Positions 33,776 through 42,427 of a stretch of DNA of 46,026 nucleotides are shown in pieces. Source of the stretch: Candidatus Mediterraneibacter faecipullorum (GTDB lineage Bacteria; Bacillota; Clostridia; Lachnospirales; Lachnospiraceae); the NCBI GenBank assembly GCA_019119675.1, contig DWWO01000027.1, positions 1 through 46,026 on the forward strand, given 5' to 3'. Numbering within the stretch: position 1 is the stretch's first letter; each line of letters begins with the position of its first letter. The notes under the pieces were generated by a model. That model ran no database searches. It was not told the DNA's origin and saw only the letters and a list, made by a program, of their open reading frames with translations. A program made the translations under genes and the position numbers.

Positions 33776-35233
33776 ATGGAGTACAAGATCACCGGATATA
33801 AGCCGGAAAAGTTATTTCATTTTTTTGAAGAGGTCTGTGCTGTGCCGAGAGGATCAGGCAATGAGAAAGGCATCAGCGACTTCCTTGTAAAGTTCGCAAA
33901 GGACAGAAATCTGTGGGTATATCAGGATGACAGCTATAATGTGATCATCAAAAAAGGCGGAAGTAAAGGCGCGGAAGATAAAGCTCCTGTCATGCTTCAG
34001 GGACACATTGATATGGTGTGCGACAAACGCGCCGGAGTAGAGCATGATTTTGAGAAAGAGGGGATCGACCTTGTTCTCAAAGACGGTGTGCTCTCAGCAA
34101 ACGGAACAACTCTCGGAGCAGATAACGGCGTGGCGATCGCACTCATGATGATGGTGTTGGATGATGAAGATATCAAGCATCCGCCGGTAGAGTGCGTGTT
34201 TACGACAGAAGAGGAAGTCGGGCTGAACGGCGCGCAGGCGCTGGACAAATCCCAGATCACCGCCCGCACGATGATCAATATGGATTCAGAGGAAGAGGGC
34301 GTCGCTACCATAAGCTGTGCAGGAGGATTAAGAGTACAGCTTACAAGACCTGTAGAGAGGATTGCGGCAGAGGGAACTCTGGTGCAGATCAAGATCGAAG
34401 GACTGCTGGGCGGACATTCCGGCACAGATATCGACAAAGAGCGCCAGAATGCAAATATCCTGATGGCCCGCATGGCAGAACATCTGATGAAAAATACAGA
34501 CGGTAAGCTTGTTGCATTTGCTGGCGGAACAAAGGACAACGCGATCACGAGAGAGTGTGAGGCGTCCCTGATCTATGCAGAGAAGGCAGAGGCGGAGAAA
34601 GCAGAGAAGCTCGCGTGCATGCTGGCAGAGACATTTTCAGAGGAGATCTCATCCTTCGAGCCTGACTTCGGATGCGAGATTTCACTGGAAGAAGGTCAGA
34701 GCGTATCTGCACTGAAAGACGAGGATGCGAAAGCATTTGTAAGCGCGATCCGCCTTGCTCCGAACGGAGTGTACAGACGCAACATCAAGATGGACGGCTT
34801 CGTAGTCGTATCCTCTAACATGGGCGTGGTAAGAGCTGACGAGAATGAACTGGTGATCGTTGTATCCCCGCGTTCTTCCGTGGCTTCGCTTCAGGAGGAT
34901 ACGAAAGAGAGATTCGCCCTTCTGGCAGAGACATTCGGATTTGCAATTGACTACAGCGGAGAATATCCGGGCTGGGATTACAAAGAAGACTCCAGGATCC
35001 GCGAGGTATTTGTAGAGAGCTACCGCGAACTCTTCGGAACAGAGCTGAGACTGGAAGCGCTGCATGCGGGACTTGAGTGCGGCCTCTTCTCAGAAGCACT
35101 GCCGGGACTGGATGCGATTGCAGTAGGACCGACACTCTATAATGTACACACTCCGGATGAAAACGTACCGTTGGATTCCTTTGAACGGTTCTATGAACTG
35201 CTCAAAGATGTACTTGCAAGACTGGCTGCATAA
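33776..35233 (+). CDS. pepD: Aminoacyl-histidine dipeptidase (PepD, M20 family)
   Basis: A 485-residue zinc dipeptidase that cleaves Xaa-His dipeptides in the cytoplasm. Metal and catalytic residues are visible in order: MLQGHIDMVCDK, TTLGADNGVAIAL, FTTEEEVGLNGA, INMDSEEEG and, near the C-terminus, LHAGLECGLF. The inserted lid/dimerisation region lies in the middle, including GGHSGTDIDKERQNAN. Length matches PepD. ATG 33776 is preceded by AAAGAGG; upstream in-frame codons would be untranslated leader with a promoter inside. A terminator follows. Confidence 0.92.
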   Translation: MEYKITGYKPEKLFHFFEEVCAVPRGSGNEKGISDFLVKFAKDRNLWVYQDDSYNVIIKKGGSKGAEDKAPVMLQGHIDMVCDKRAGVEHDFEKEGIDLVLKDGVLSANGTTLGADNGVAIALMMMVLDDEDIKHPPVECVFTTEEEVGLNGAQALDKSQITARTMINMDSEEEGVATISCAGGLRVQLTRPVERIAAEGTLVQIKIEGLLGGHSGTDIDKERQNANILMARMAEHLMKNTDGKLVAFAGGTKDNAITRECEASLIYAEKAEAEKAEKLACMLAETFSEEISSFEPDFGCEISLEEGQSVSALKDEDAKAFVSAIRLAPNGVYRRNIKMDGFVVVSSNMGVVRADENELVIVVSPRSSVASLQEDTKERFALLAETFGFAIDYSGEYPGWDYKEDSRIREVFVESYRELFGTELRLEALHAGLECGLFSEALPGLDAIAVGPTLYNVHTPDENVPLDSFERFYELLKDVLARLAA

Positions 35234-35276
35234 AGAAGCATGAGGAACAGTTTTCCGCTTAGCGCGGCGGGCAGAT

Positions 35277-35311
35277 ACAGGCGGCATCCCGAAAGGGTGC
35301 CGTCTGTTTGT
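35277..35311 (+). terminator. Terminator-like hairpin after pepD
   Basis: ACAGGCGGCA (35277-35286) pairs with TGCCGTCTGT (35298-35307), capped by CCC-GAAA-GGG. The T tract is short (TTTGT). Confidence 0.6.
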
Positions 35312-35386
35312 AAAATCAGAGGTGGGCCGCATTGATCTGGGCACGAGACAGGCGGGACCGCTGCTTGATATCAGGGAGAAAAAGAA

Positions 35387-36403
35387 ATGAATCAATTTTA
35401 TTCGAAACTTAAAAATGTTCTGGAAAGTTCGGAAGGCGATATATGGGCGGAGACAGTCCTGACAGGAGAGCACGCCGGAGAAAAGAGGCTGCTTGTAAAT
35501 CCCGGGAAAGACGGGATGGAAAGCTGTGAGAATACTTTGGGGCATGACAGGATTTTCAGAGAACGGATCGGACGCACGCCGAAACTGTTCATCTGCGGTG
35601 CGGGACATGTGTCTATGCCTATTATCCGCATGGGAAAGATGCTCGGATTTGCTGTCACTGTCATAGAAGACCGTCCGAAGTTCGCGGACAATGCAAGAGC
35701 AGCAGGGGCGGATCATGTATTCTGTGTGCCGTTCCAGGAGGGATTGGCGAAGATAGACGGCGATTCTGACTCATGGTTTGTGATCGTGACGAGAGGACAC
35801 CGGTATGATGCAGAGTGCCTCGAAGCCATTCTGCAGAAACGGTATGCATACGTGGGGATGATGGGCAGCAGACGCCGGGTCGCGATCGTAAAGGATCAGC
35901 TTGAAGAAAAAGGGATCAGCCGTGAAGTGTTAGACGCGGTACACACGCCAATCGGTCTGAAAATCGGGGCGGAGACGCCTGAGGAGATCGCCGTTTCCAT
36001 CATGGCTGAGATCATACAGACCAAGAATGCCCAAAGTGAAGAGAATGGCGCAAAAGCAGGCGGCTATTCGGATGAGATGCTTTCCTGTATCTTCGGTAGA
36101 AAAACCGATGAAAAAAGTATTGGGAGCCGGAAGAAAGTTCTGGCGACGATCATTTCCCGCAAAGGCTCCGCACCCCGCGGTGTGGGCACGAAGATGCTCA
36201 TTCTCGAAGACGGAACGACTGTGGATACGATCGGCGGAGGATGTATCGAGAGTGAGATCATTCAGAAAGCTATGCTTATGATGCGGATGGATACACCGGC
36301 ATTTCAGGTCTGTACGGTGGATATGACAGCCGGGCAGGCGGAGGATGAGGGCATGGTCTGCGGCGGCGTTGTGGAAGTGATGCTGGAGAGAGTGACGGTT
36401 TAG
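35387..36403 (+). CDS. XdhC/CoxI-family molybdenum hydroxylase maturation protein, permuted domain order
   Basis: A 338-residue protein of the family that binds and sulfurates molybdenum cofactor before insertion into xanthine dehydrogenase. The Rossmann-like XdhC C-domain comes first here (about 60-210), with KLFICGAGHVSMPIIRMGKMLGF, VIVTRGHRYDAECLEA and GMMGSRRRVAIVK. The CoxI-type domain is last (about 245-335), with ATIISRKGSAPRGVGTKML, IGGGCIESEI and MVCGGVVEVMLE. In most family members the CoxI-type part is N-terminal. It lies directly upstream of the riboswitch-controlled guanine deaminase/xanthine dehydrogenase genes, supporting a role in maturing that enzyme. Confidence 0.85.
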   Translation: MNQFYSKLKNVLESSEGDIWAETVLTGEHAGEKRLLVNPGKDGMESCENTLGHDRIFRERIGRTPKLFICGAGHVSMPIIRMGKMLGFAVTVIEDRPKFADNARAAGADHVFCVPFQEGLAKIDGDSDSWFVIVTRGHRYDAECLEAILQKRYAYVGMMGSRRRVAIVKDQLEEKGISREVLDAVHTPIGLKIGAETPEEIAVSIMAEIIQTKNAQSEENGAKAGGYSDEMLSCIFGRKTDEKSIGSRKKVLATIISRKGSAPRGVGTKMLILEDGTTVDTIGGGCIESEIIQKAMLMMRMDTPAFQVCTVDMTAGQAEDEGMVCGGVVEVMLERVTV

Positions 36404-36424
36404 CCGGAGTCATTCGGAAAACCG

Positions 36425-36447
36425 CAACAGTTCAGCTCGCGCCATTC
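36425..36447 (+). repeat. Copy of a short dispersed repeat
   Basis: CAGTTCAGCTCGCGCCATTCG-type sequence; similar copies occur near 23022-23049 and 45510-45532. See the repeat finding. Confidence 0.4.
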
Positions 36448-36477
36448 GTAAAAACCGGCTCAATTTTCAACAATTGA

Positions 36478-36506
36478 TTGACACATATTTCCCCCGGTGT
36501 TACCAT
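36478..36506 (+). promoter_or_regulatory. SigA promoter for the guanine deaminase operon
   Basis: TTGACA (36478-36483), 17 bases, TACCAT (36501-36506). The expected start site is about 14 bases before the riboswitch aptamer. Confidence 0.6.
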
Positions 36507-36526
36507 ATTTACATAGAGAAAATATT

Positions 36527-36598
36527 GCGTACTTATATAGGTTCATAATCGGATGAACGTCTCTACCAGCCGCCGGAAACGGCTGACTATAAGTATGC
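36527..36598 (+). ncRNA. Purine riboswitch aptamer, guanine class
   Basis: All three helices are visible. P1 pairs 36527-36535 with 36590-36598 (one G-U), P2 is GTTCAT/ATGAAC, and P3 is AGCCG/CGGCT with the conserved loop CCGGAAA, whose CC can kiss the GG of the P2 loop. Joining region J2/3 reads GTCTCTACC, and the 3' core is GACTAT. The specificity position (36587) is C, as in guanine-binding members. J2/3 has C instead of U at the flipped-out position 48 (36561). It lies ahead of guanine deaminase and xanthine-dehydrogenase-like genes. No intrinsic terminator follows, so the control step is not obvious. Confidence 0.88.
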
Positions 36599-36625
36599 CG
36601 GAGAGATGGGCTTATCATCCGGTAT
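36595..36625 (+). other. Hairpin overlapping riboswitch helix P1
   Basis: ATGCCGGA (36595-36602) pairs with TCCGGTAT (36618-36625). Its left arm shares 36595-36598 with P1, so the two structures compete. No T run follows and the guaD ribosome site (about 36634-36641) is outside the stem. Confidence 0.6.
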
Positions 36626-36650
36626 GTTAGAAAGAGAGGAGACAGAACTG

Positions 36651-37934
36651 ATGAATGGATCTATTTTTATTTTGAAAGGAAATATTGTTTACAGCAAGAG
36701 CCAGACGGAGTTTGCCATATGTGAGCACGGCTATCTTGTGTGCAGGGACGGGAAGGTTGACGGGATCTACCGGACGCTGCCGTTCCGCCTCGGCGGGAAT
36801 CCGATCCGGGATTACGGCGACTGCCTGATCATTCCGGGACTCGTGGATCTTCACGTCCATGCGCCCCAGTATTCCTATCGGGGACTCGGGATGGACATGG
36901 AGCTTTTAGACTGGCTTGAAGTGAATACGTTCCCGGAGGAGGCGAAGTTCGAAGAGACGGATTATGCCGAGAAGTCCTACCGGATCTTTGTGGAAAACCT
37001 GAAGAACAGCGCTACGACGAGAGCCTGCATCTTTGCCACGGTGCACCGTCCGGCGACGCTCCTTCTCATGGATATGCTTGAGAAGAGCGGGCTTGACACC
37101 TATGTGGGCAAAGTAAATATGGACCGCAACTGCCCGGATTATATCTGCGAGGAGACGAAAGAATCGGCGGACGAGACGCTGGAGTGGATCAAGGATGTAA
37201 ACCACCGGAAATATAAGAATACTAAGCCGATCCTGACGCCGCGGTTCACACCGAGCTGCACGGATGAACTGATGGAAGAGCTGAAGAAACTGCAGATGCG
37301 CTATCATCTGCCGCTGCAGTCCCATCTGTCGGAAAATCCGGGCGAGATCCAGTGGGTGAAGGAACTCTGCCCGTGGTCGGAATTCTATGGCGATGTATAT
37401 GACAGGTTCGGACTGTTCGGGGCGGACTGTCCGACCGTTATGGCGCATTGTGTTTACAGCGGGGATGAAGAGATTGCGCGTATGAAGGAAAACGGAGTGT
37501 ATATCGCCCACTGCCCGGAGTCGAATATGAATGTGTCGTCGGGCATCGCTCCGGTCAGAAAATTCCTTGAAGAAGGGCTTCATGTGGGAATCGGAAGTGA
37601 TGTGGCGGGCGGCTCTACGGAAAACCTTTTCCGGGCTATGGCACATGCCGTCCAGTCGTCAAAGCTGCGCTGGAGGCTTCAGGATGACAGCCTGGATGCA
37701 TTAACAGCGGAGGAAGTTTTCTATATGGCGACAAAAGGCGGCGGAGAGTTCTTCGGAAAAGTGGGAAGCTTTGAGCCGGGATATGAGTTTGACGCCGTGG
37801 TCCTGGACGACAGCCGCTTAAAGCACCCCCAGCCGCTTGACATCAGGAGCCGACTGGAGCGCATGATCTATCTGGCGGATGAGCGGGAGATCAGGGCAAA
37901 ATATGTAAAAGGAACAGAAATCAGTCTGCCGTAA
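36651..37934 (+). CDS. guaD: Guanine deaminase
   Basis: A 427-residue amidohydrolase converting guanine to xanthine and ammonia. The metal-binding HxH is in PGLVDLHVHAPQYSYRG. YRGLGMDMELLDWLEVNTFPEEAKF and the GuaD-specific MDRNCPDY place it in guanine deaminases rather than other SsnA-like enzymes. Later landmarks are QSHLSENPGEIQWV, MAHCVYSGDEE and the metal aspartate in GIGSDVAGGS. ATG 36651 has GAGAGGAG upstream; an in-frame ATG at 36606 lies in the loop of the leader hairpin and lacks a site. It is the first gene behind the purine riboswitch and is followed after 20 bases by the xanthine-dehydrogenase-like subunit. Confidence 0.9.
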   Translation: MNGSIFILKGNIVYSKSQTEFAICEHGYLVCRDGKVDGIYRTLPFRLGGNPIRDYGDCLIIPGLVDLHVHAPQYSYRGLGMDMELLDWLEVNTFPEEAKFEETDYAEKSYRIFVENLKNSATTRACIFATVHRPATLLLMDMLEKSGLDTYVGKVNMDRNCPDYICEETKESADETLEWIKDVNHRKYKNTKPILTPRFTPSCTDELMEELKKLQMRYHLPLQSHLSENPGEIQWVKELCPWSEFYGDVYDRFGLFGADCPTVMAHCVYSGDEEIARMKENGVYIAHCPESNMNVSSGIAPVRKFLEEGLHVGIGSDVAGGSTENLFRAMAHAVQSSKLRWRLQDDSLDALTAEEVFYMATKGGGEFFGKVGSFEPGYEFDAVVLDDSRLKHPQPLDIRSRLERMIYLADEREIRAKYVKGTEISLP

Positions 37935-37954
37935 GTGTAACGGAGGTGAAATGT

Positions 37955-40288
37955 ATGGAGGAGAAAGCTCATGTAACTGGAAAAAACTATACGGGAGGGA
38001 GAGAACACGTAGTCGGAAAAAGCGTAAAGCGAGTAGACGCATTTGAAAAAGTCACCGGCAGGGCAAAGTACACGGACGACCTGTGTGATAAAAATGCATA
38101 TGTAGCAAGGGTGCTGCACTCGACCATCGCCCACGGATATGTGAAGTCGATCGATACATCCGAGGCGGAAAAGATCCCGGGAGTGGTAAAGATCGTCACC
38201 TGCTTCGATGTGCCGAAAAATTATTATCCCACGGCAGGACATCCGTGGTCCACAGAAGAAGCACATCAGGATGTGGCAGACCGCCTGCTGCTGGTGGAGC
38301 ACGTGAGATTTTACGGGGATGATGTGGCAGCCGTGATCGCGGAAAATGAGGTGGCGGCCGCTCAGGCTGTCAGGGCGATCAGAGTAGAATATGAAGAACT
38401 GCCTTTCGTACTAGATGTACATAAGGCTATGGAAGACGGAGCGCCGCAGCTGCATGAAAAGTATCCGCACAATATCCTCAACCATACGTCGATCCGCAAC
38501 GGCGACTATGAAAGCGCGGCGAAAGAACGGGGACTTGTGAAAGTAGAGGGTTGGTATCAGACGCCGACTGTCCAGCACTGCCATATCGAGAATCCGGTCT
38601 GCTATGCCTATATGGAACAGGGGAGGATCGTGGTTGTGACTTCCACGCAGCTTCCCCATATCTGCCGGCGTGTTGTGGGTCAGGCACTGGGGATTCCGTG
38701 GGGGAAGGTAAGAGTGATCAAGCCATACATCGGCGGCGGTTTCGGCAACAAGCAGGATATCCTGTATGAGCCTCTCTGCGCATATCTGTGTACGCAGGTG
38801 GGCGGCAGGACAGTGAAGATAGACACGTCAAGAGAAGAGACGTTCGTGTCGACACGCGTGCGCCATGCCATTCATTTCCATATTATTTCTTATGTGCGTC
38901 CGGACGGAACTTACGCGGCGCGCAAGTTCGAGAGCTGGTCGGATCAGGGGGCGTATGCATCCCACGGACACAGCATTGCGGCAAAAGGAATGGGATGCTT
39001 CCCGCAGCTGTATCCGTGTCCGAATATCGAAGCCGATACATATACGGTATTTACCAATAAATCCGTCTCCGGCGCCATGAGGGGGTATGGGATCCCTCAG
39101 GCAATGTTCGCGATGGAGAGCCATACAGAAGATGTGGCAAGGGCCATCGGCATGGATCCTTATGAGTTCCGCATGAAAAATGTGATGCCGAAAGGATTTA
39201 CGGATGGATTTTCAAAGAATGTAAATTATTATGATTCTTTCCGTGAGTGTATGGAAAAAGGACGCAAAGAATTTGATTACGACAAACGGAAAGAAAAGTA
39301 CGCCCGTCAGACCGGCGATATCCGGCGCGGCGTGGGAATGGCGGTCTTCTGGTATAATACCGGCGTGTGGCCGATCTCTCTTGAGACGTCCGCCTGCCGC
39401 ATGGTGCTCAATCAGGACGGGAGCATTCAGGTGCAGGTAGGCGAGACGGAGATCGGACAGGGAGCGGACACTGCCTTTGCCCAGATGGCGGCGGAGACAC
39501 TCGGGATTCCTTTTGAGATGGTCCATGTAGTATCATCCCAGGATACAGATGTGACGCCGTTCGGAACCGGAGCCTATGCATCCAGACAGACCTACATGGC
39601 AGGATTCTCCATCCGGCAGACAGGAGAACTCCTAAAGGAAAAGATTATCGAGACAGCGCATGAATTAACAAGACAAATGAAAGAAAATCTTGATATTGTA
39701 AATGGAAATATTGTCAGAACGACAGACGGACAAATCCTTATGTCACTGGGAGAACTGGCAACGGAAAAGCTGTACAGTCTGACAAATAACGGACATCTCA
39801 CAGCAGAGAGCAGTTACCAGATCAAGAATAATGCATATTCATTCGGATGTACTTTTGTAGAAGTCGAGGTAGATATACCGGGCTGCAGGGCTCAGGTGAC
39901 AGATATCCTGAATGTCCACGACTGCGGACGCCTGATCAATCCGGCGCTTGCTGAAGCCCAGGTGCACGGCGGTATGAGCATGGCGATCGGATATGCACTG
40001 TCAGAGAAGATGCTGTATGACGGGAAAACGGGAAGACCTCTCAACAATAATCTTCTGGATTATAAGCTTTCTACATTTATGGATCACCCCGATCTTCATG
40101 CCTCGTTTGTCGAGAATTATGAACCTACAAGCGCATACGGGACGAAAGCGCTGGGAGAGCCGCCGACCTGTTCACCGGCTCCGGCGATCCGCAATGCGAT
40201 CCTGCAGGCGACCGGAGTGGCGCTGAACGAGATACCGATGAGACCCCATCTGCTGTTTGAAAAATTTACAGAGGCGGGACTGATCTGA
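37955..40288 (+). CDS. xdhA: Xanthine dehydrogenase-like molybdopterin-binding subunit
   Basis: A 777-residue catalytic subunit of the xanthine oxidase family. The N-terminal a/b-hammerhead region starts at RVDAFEKVTGRAKYTDD. Cofactor and active-site segments follow: YIGGGFGNKQD, SGAMRGYGIPQAMFAME, VGETEIGQGADTAFAQ, and the catalytic glutamate in TKALGEPP near the C-terminus. Length equals other stand-alone molybdenum subunits (about 750-780). ATG 37955 follows CGGAGGTG by 6 bases. It is expected to hydroxylate xanthine or a related purine, or run the reverse reduction in anaerobes; the exact substrate is inferred from the guanine deaminase beside it. Confidence 0.88.
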   Translation: MEEKAHVTGKNYTGGREHVVGKSVKRVDAFEKVTGRAKYTDDLCDKNAYVARVLHSTIAHGYVKSIDTSEAEKIPGVVKIVTCFDVPKNYYPTAGHPWSTEEAHQDVADRLLLVEHVRFYGDDVAAVIAENEVAAAQAVRAIRVEYEELPFVLDVHKAMEDGAPQLHEKYPHNILNHTSIRNGDYESAAKERGLVKVEGWYQTPTVQHCHIENPVCYAYMEQGRIVVVTSTQLPHICRRVVGQALGIPWGKVRVIKPYIGGGFGNKQDILYEPLCAYLCTQVGGRTVKIDTSREETFVSTRVRHAIHFHIISYVRPDGTYAARKFESWSDQGAYASHGHSIAAKGMGCFPQLYPCPNIEADTYTVFTNKSVSGAMRGYGIPQAMFAMESHTEDVARAIGMDPYEFRMKNVMPKGFTDGFSKNVNYYDSFRECMEKGRKEFDYDKRKEKYARQTGDIRRGVGMAVFWYNTGVWPISLETSACRMVLNQDGSIQVQVGETEIGQGADTAFAQMAAETLGIPFEMVHVVSSQDTDVTPFGTGAYASRQTYMAGFSIRQTGELLKEKIIETAHELTRQMKENLDIVNGNIVRTTDGQILMSLGELATEKLYSLTNNGHLTAESSYQIKNNAYSFGCTFVEVEVDIPGCRAQVTDILNVHDCGRLINPALAEAQVHGGMSMAIGYALSEKMLYDGKTGRPLNNNLLDYKLSTFMDHPDLHASFVENYEPTSAYGTKALGEPPTCSPAPAIRNAILQATGVALNEIPMRPHLLFEKFTEAGLI

Positions 40289-40355
40289 ACTGTTGCGATC
40301 TGATATACGACGGATTCGGGTGTCTGAACGGACACTGGAAAAGAGGTGGAAGACT

Positions 40356-41876
40356 ATGTATGATATGAAAGCATTGCATGAGGCGAAGAGTGTGGCCGAT
40401 GCGGTCAGACTGCTTCAGGAATATCCGCAGGCGCAGATCATCGCAGGAGGAAGCGACGTGCTTGTCCAGATGCGGGAAGGAAAACGTGCGGGCGCGGAAC
40501 TGATAAGCATTTACGGGCTGGATGAACTGCGCGGCGTGACCATGGAAGAGGACGGAACGATCCGGATCGGCTCACTGACCAGTTTCTCACACATTACGAA
40601 AGACCCGGTCATTCAGAAATATATCAATGTTCTCGGCGAGGCTGTGGACATGGTAGGCGGACCCCAGATACGGAATATCGGGACCATCGGCGGCAACACC
40701 TGTAACGGAGTGACATCGGCGGATTCGGCGTCCACCCTGTTTGCGTGGGACGCGGTGATCGAGCTGACAGGACCGGAGGGGGTCAGACGGATTCCGATCA
40801 AAGAGTTCTATATCAAGGCAGGAAAAGTGGATTTACGGCCGGGCGAGATACAGACCGCAATCCTGATCCCGAAAGAAGCCTACGAAGGATATCAGGGACA
40901 CTATATCAAATACGCGATGCGAAAAGCGATGGATATCGCAACTCTGGGATGCTCAGTAAATGTAAAACTTTCAGATGACAAGAAAACATTTACAGATATC
41001 CGCATTGCCTATGGTGTTGCCGGACCTGTTCCCATGCGTGCCGTCCATGCAGAGGCAGAAGGAAGAGGACTTGAAGTGACGAAGGGGAATATCGGGAAGA
41101 TCGGAGATACGGTACTTGAGGATGTGACACCCCGCGACAGTTGGAGAGCGAGCAAGGCATTCCGGGAGCATATTTCCAAACTTCTGTGCAAGAGAGCGCT
41201 GAAAGAAGCGGTCAGAAGAGCGGGCGGCATGAGCATGACTGCGGAAGACGGTTCGGCGTCTGTGGCTGCGAATGCTCCGGATCATGAGAATACCGCGACG
41301 GGTGAGAAGAAAGAAGCACCGGCGTCGATATCGGGAGCTTCAGAGGTCTCAGGAACTGCGAAGCATACGATTATGACAGACGCTGAGAGCGGAAAGCAGT
41401 ATAAACTCGTCCGCTGCCGCATCAACGGCGTGGAGCGTGAGACGATGGTGGATGTACGGGCTTCCCTTACGGATGTGCTGCGGAACGATTACTCCCTGAC
41501 TAGTGTGAAGAAAGGCTGTGAAGTCGGAGAGTGCGGTGCCTGCAATGTGATGATCGACGGGGAGTGCTATAATTCCTGTATCTATCTCGCCGTGTGGGCG
41601 GACGGCAAAGAGATCCGCACCCTTGAAGGGCTGATGGGACCGGACGGCGAGCTCTCAGACATCCAACAGGTGTTTATCGACGAGGCGGCGGTACAGTGCG
41701 GATTCTGTACGCCGGGCGTGATCATGAGCGCTGTGGAGATCCTTGAGAGCGGGAAAGAATATACGAGGGATGAACTGAGAAAGCTGCTCTCGGGACACCT
41801 GTGCAGGTGTACGGGGTATGAAAATATTTTAAATGCCGTGGAGAAGACGATGAAGAAACGGCTTGGGAAACTGTAA
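40356..41876 (+). CDS. Fused FAD-binding and 2Fe-2S subunit of the xanthine dehydrogenase-like enzyme
   Basis: A 506-residue fusion of two subunits that are separate in E. coli (XdhB and XdhC). Residues 1 to about 285 form the FAD part, with AQIIAGGSDVLVQMREG and IGNTIGGNTCNGVTSADS-type flavin contacts (actual IGTIGGNTCNG). A flexible Ala/Ser/Glu-rich linker (about 300-345) follows. The C-terminal part holds two 2Fe-2S clusters: CEVGECGAC with a later SC, and CGFCTPG with CRCTGYENI. The order FAD then FeS is opposite to that of eukaryotic xanthine oxidase. ATG 40356 has AGAGGTGGA upstream. It passes electrons from the molybdenum subunit encoded just before it. Confidence 0.88.
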   Translation: MYDMKALHEAKSVADAVRLLQEYPQAQIIAGGSDVLVQMREGKRAGAELISIYGLDELRGVTMEEDGTIRIGSLTSFSHITKDPVIQKYINVLGEAVDMVGGPQIRNIGTIGGNTCNGVTSADSASTLFAWDAVIELTGPEGVRRIPIKEFYIKAGKVDLRPGEIQTAILIPKEAYEGYQGHYIKYAMRKAMDIATLGCSVNVKLSDDKKTFTDIRIAYGVAGPVPMRAVHAEAEGRGLEVTKGNIGKIGDTVLEDVTPRDSWRASKAFREHISKLLCKRALKEAVRRAGGMSMTAEDGSASVAANAPDHENTATGEKKEAPASISGASEVSGTAKHTIMTDAESGKQYKLVRCRINGVERETMVDVRASLTDVLRNDYSLTSVKKGCEVGECGACNVMIDGECYNSCIYLAVWADGKEIRTLEGLMGPDGELSDIQQVFIDEAAVQCGFCTPGVIMSAVEILESGKEYTRDELRKLLSGHLCRCTGYENILNAVEKTMKKRLGKL

Positions 41877-41933
41877 CATACCGGGTACATATTTCAAGTG
41901 AACAGACATTTTATTCTATATCAATTCAAAAAA

Positions 41934-41986
41934 TTCCCCTGCCGGAATCGTACTGTATGTACTGATGAAAGGCAGGGGGATTTTTT
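41934..41986. terminator. Bidirectional terminator between the purine operon and hicB
   Basis: TTCCCCTGCC (41934-41943) pairs with GGCAGGGGGA (41971-41980). TTTTTT follows on the plus strand and AAAAAA precedes the stem, giving T runs in both directions. Confidence 0.85.
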
Positions 41987-42404
41987 ATAGCTTTATCTTT
42001 TGCAGCAGAGCTTCCTGCAAAACCTGAGAAAAATTGATATTTTTCTCAAGAGCCGCCGCATTGAGCCATGCAGGGATGGAAAGCGTCTTTTTAACTGACT
42101 TTTCAAAATGAGTTTTTGCATATTCCTGTACATCTACGGTGACAAGATTGACAAAACCCTCTGAAGGATCCGTTTCCAGTTCTGCGGCGATTTGGTTAAT
42201 ATCGATACCCTTCAGAGAAGAAGGTGCGGGTATCTGTTCGTTCTCTTTCTGAGAAATATAGAGATAACCGGCCAGACAGTCGATTGCGATTTCTAATGCT
42301 TTATCCAGAGTATCACCGCAGGTAGAAAGCCAGTTGAGATCAGGGAATACTACTGAATAGCCATTCTCTTCTTTGAAAAAGCAAGCAGGGTATGCGGATA
42401 ACAT
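41985..42404 (-). CDS. hicB: HicB-family antitoxin (orphan)
   Basis: A 139-residue protein with the partial RNase-H-like HicB fold at the N-terminus (ACFFKEENGYSVVFPDLNWLSTCGDTLDKALEIA) and a C-terminal ribbon-helix-helix-like end (LSIPAWLNAAALEKNINFSQVLQEALLQKI). HicB normally neutralises the HicA mRNA nuclease and represses its own operon. ATG 42404 has AGGAGG at 42413-42418; a longer reading to 42431 lacks a site. The gene just upstream, where hicA belongs, is reduced to a remnant, so no toxin partner is encoded here. The stop abuts the shared terminator. Confidence 0.85.
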   Translation of the reverse strand: MLSAYPACFFKEENGYSVVFPDLNWLSTCGDTLDKALEIAIDCLAGYLYISQKENEQIPAPSSLKGIDINQIAAELETDPSEGFVNLVTVDVQEYAKTHFEKSVKKTLSIPAWLNAAALEKNINFSQVLQEALLQKIKL

Positions 42405-42427
42405 AAAACATTCCTCCTCGTATATGA

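Noticed and set aside
36404-36650. Terminator-type expression platform for the purine riboswitch
   Set aside because: No stem followed by a T run exists between the aptamer and guaD.
37955-41876. Selenium-dependent molybdenum hydroxylase
   Set aside because: No selenium-associated maturation genes (yqeB, yqeC, selD-like) are visible in the window, so the selenium label cannot be supported.
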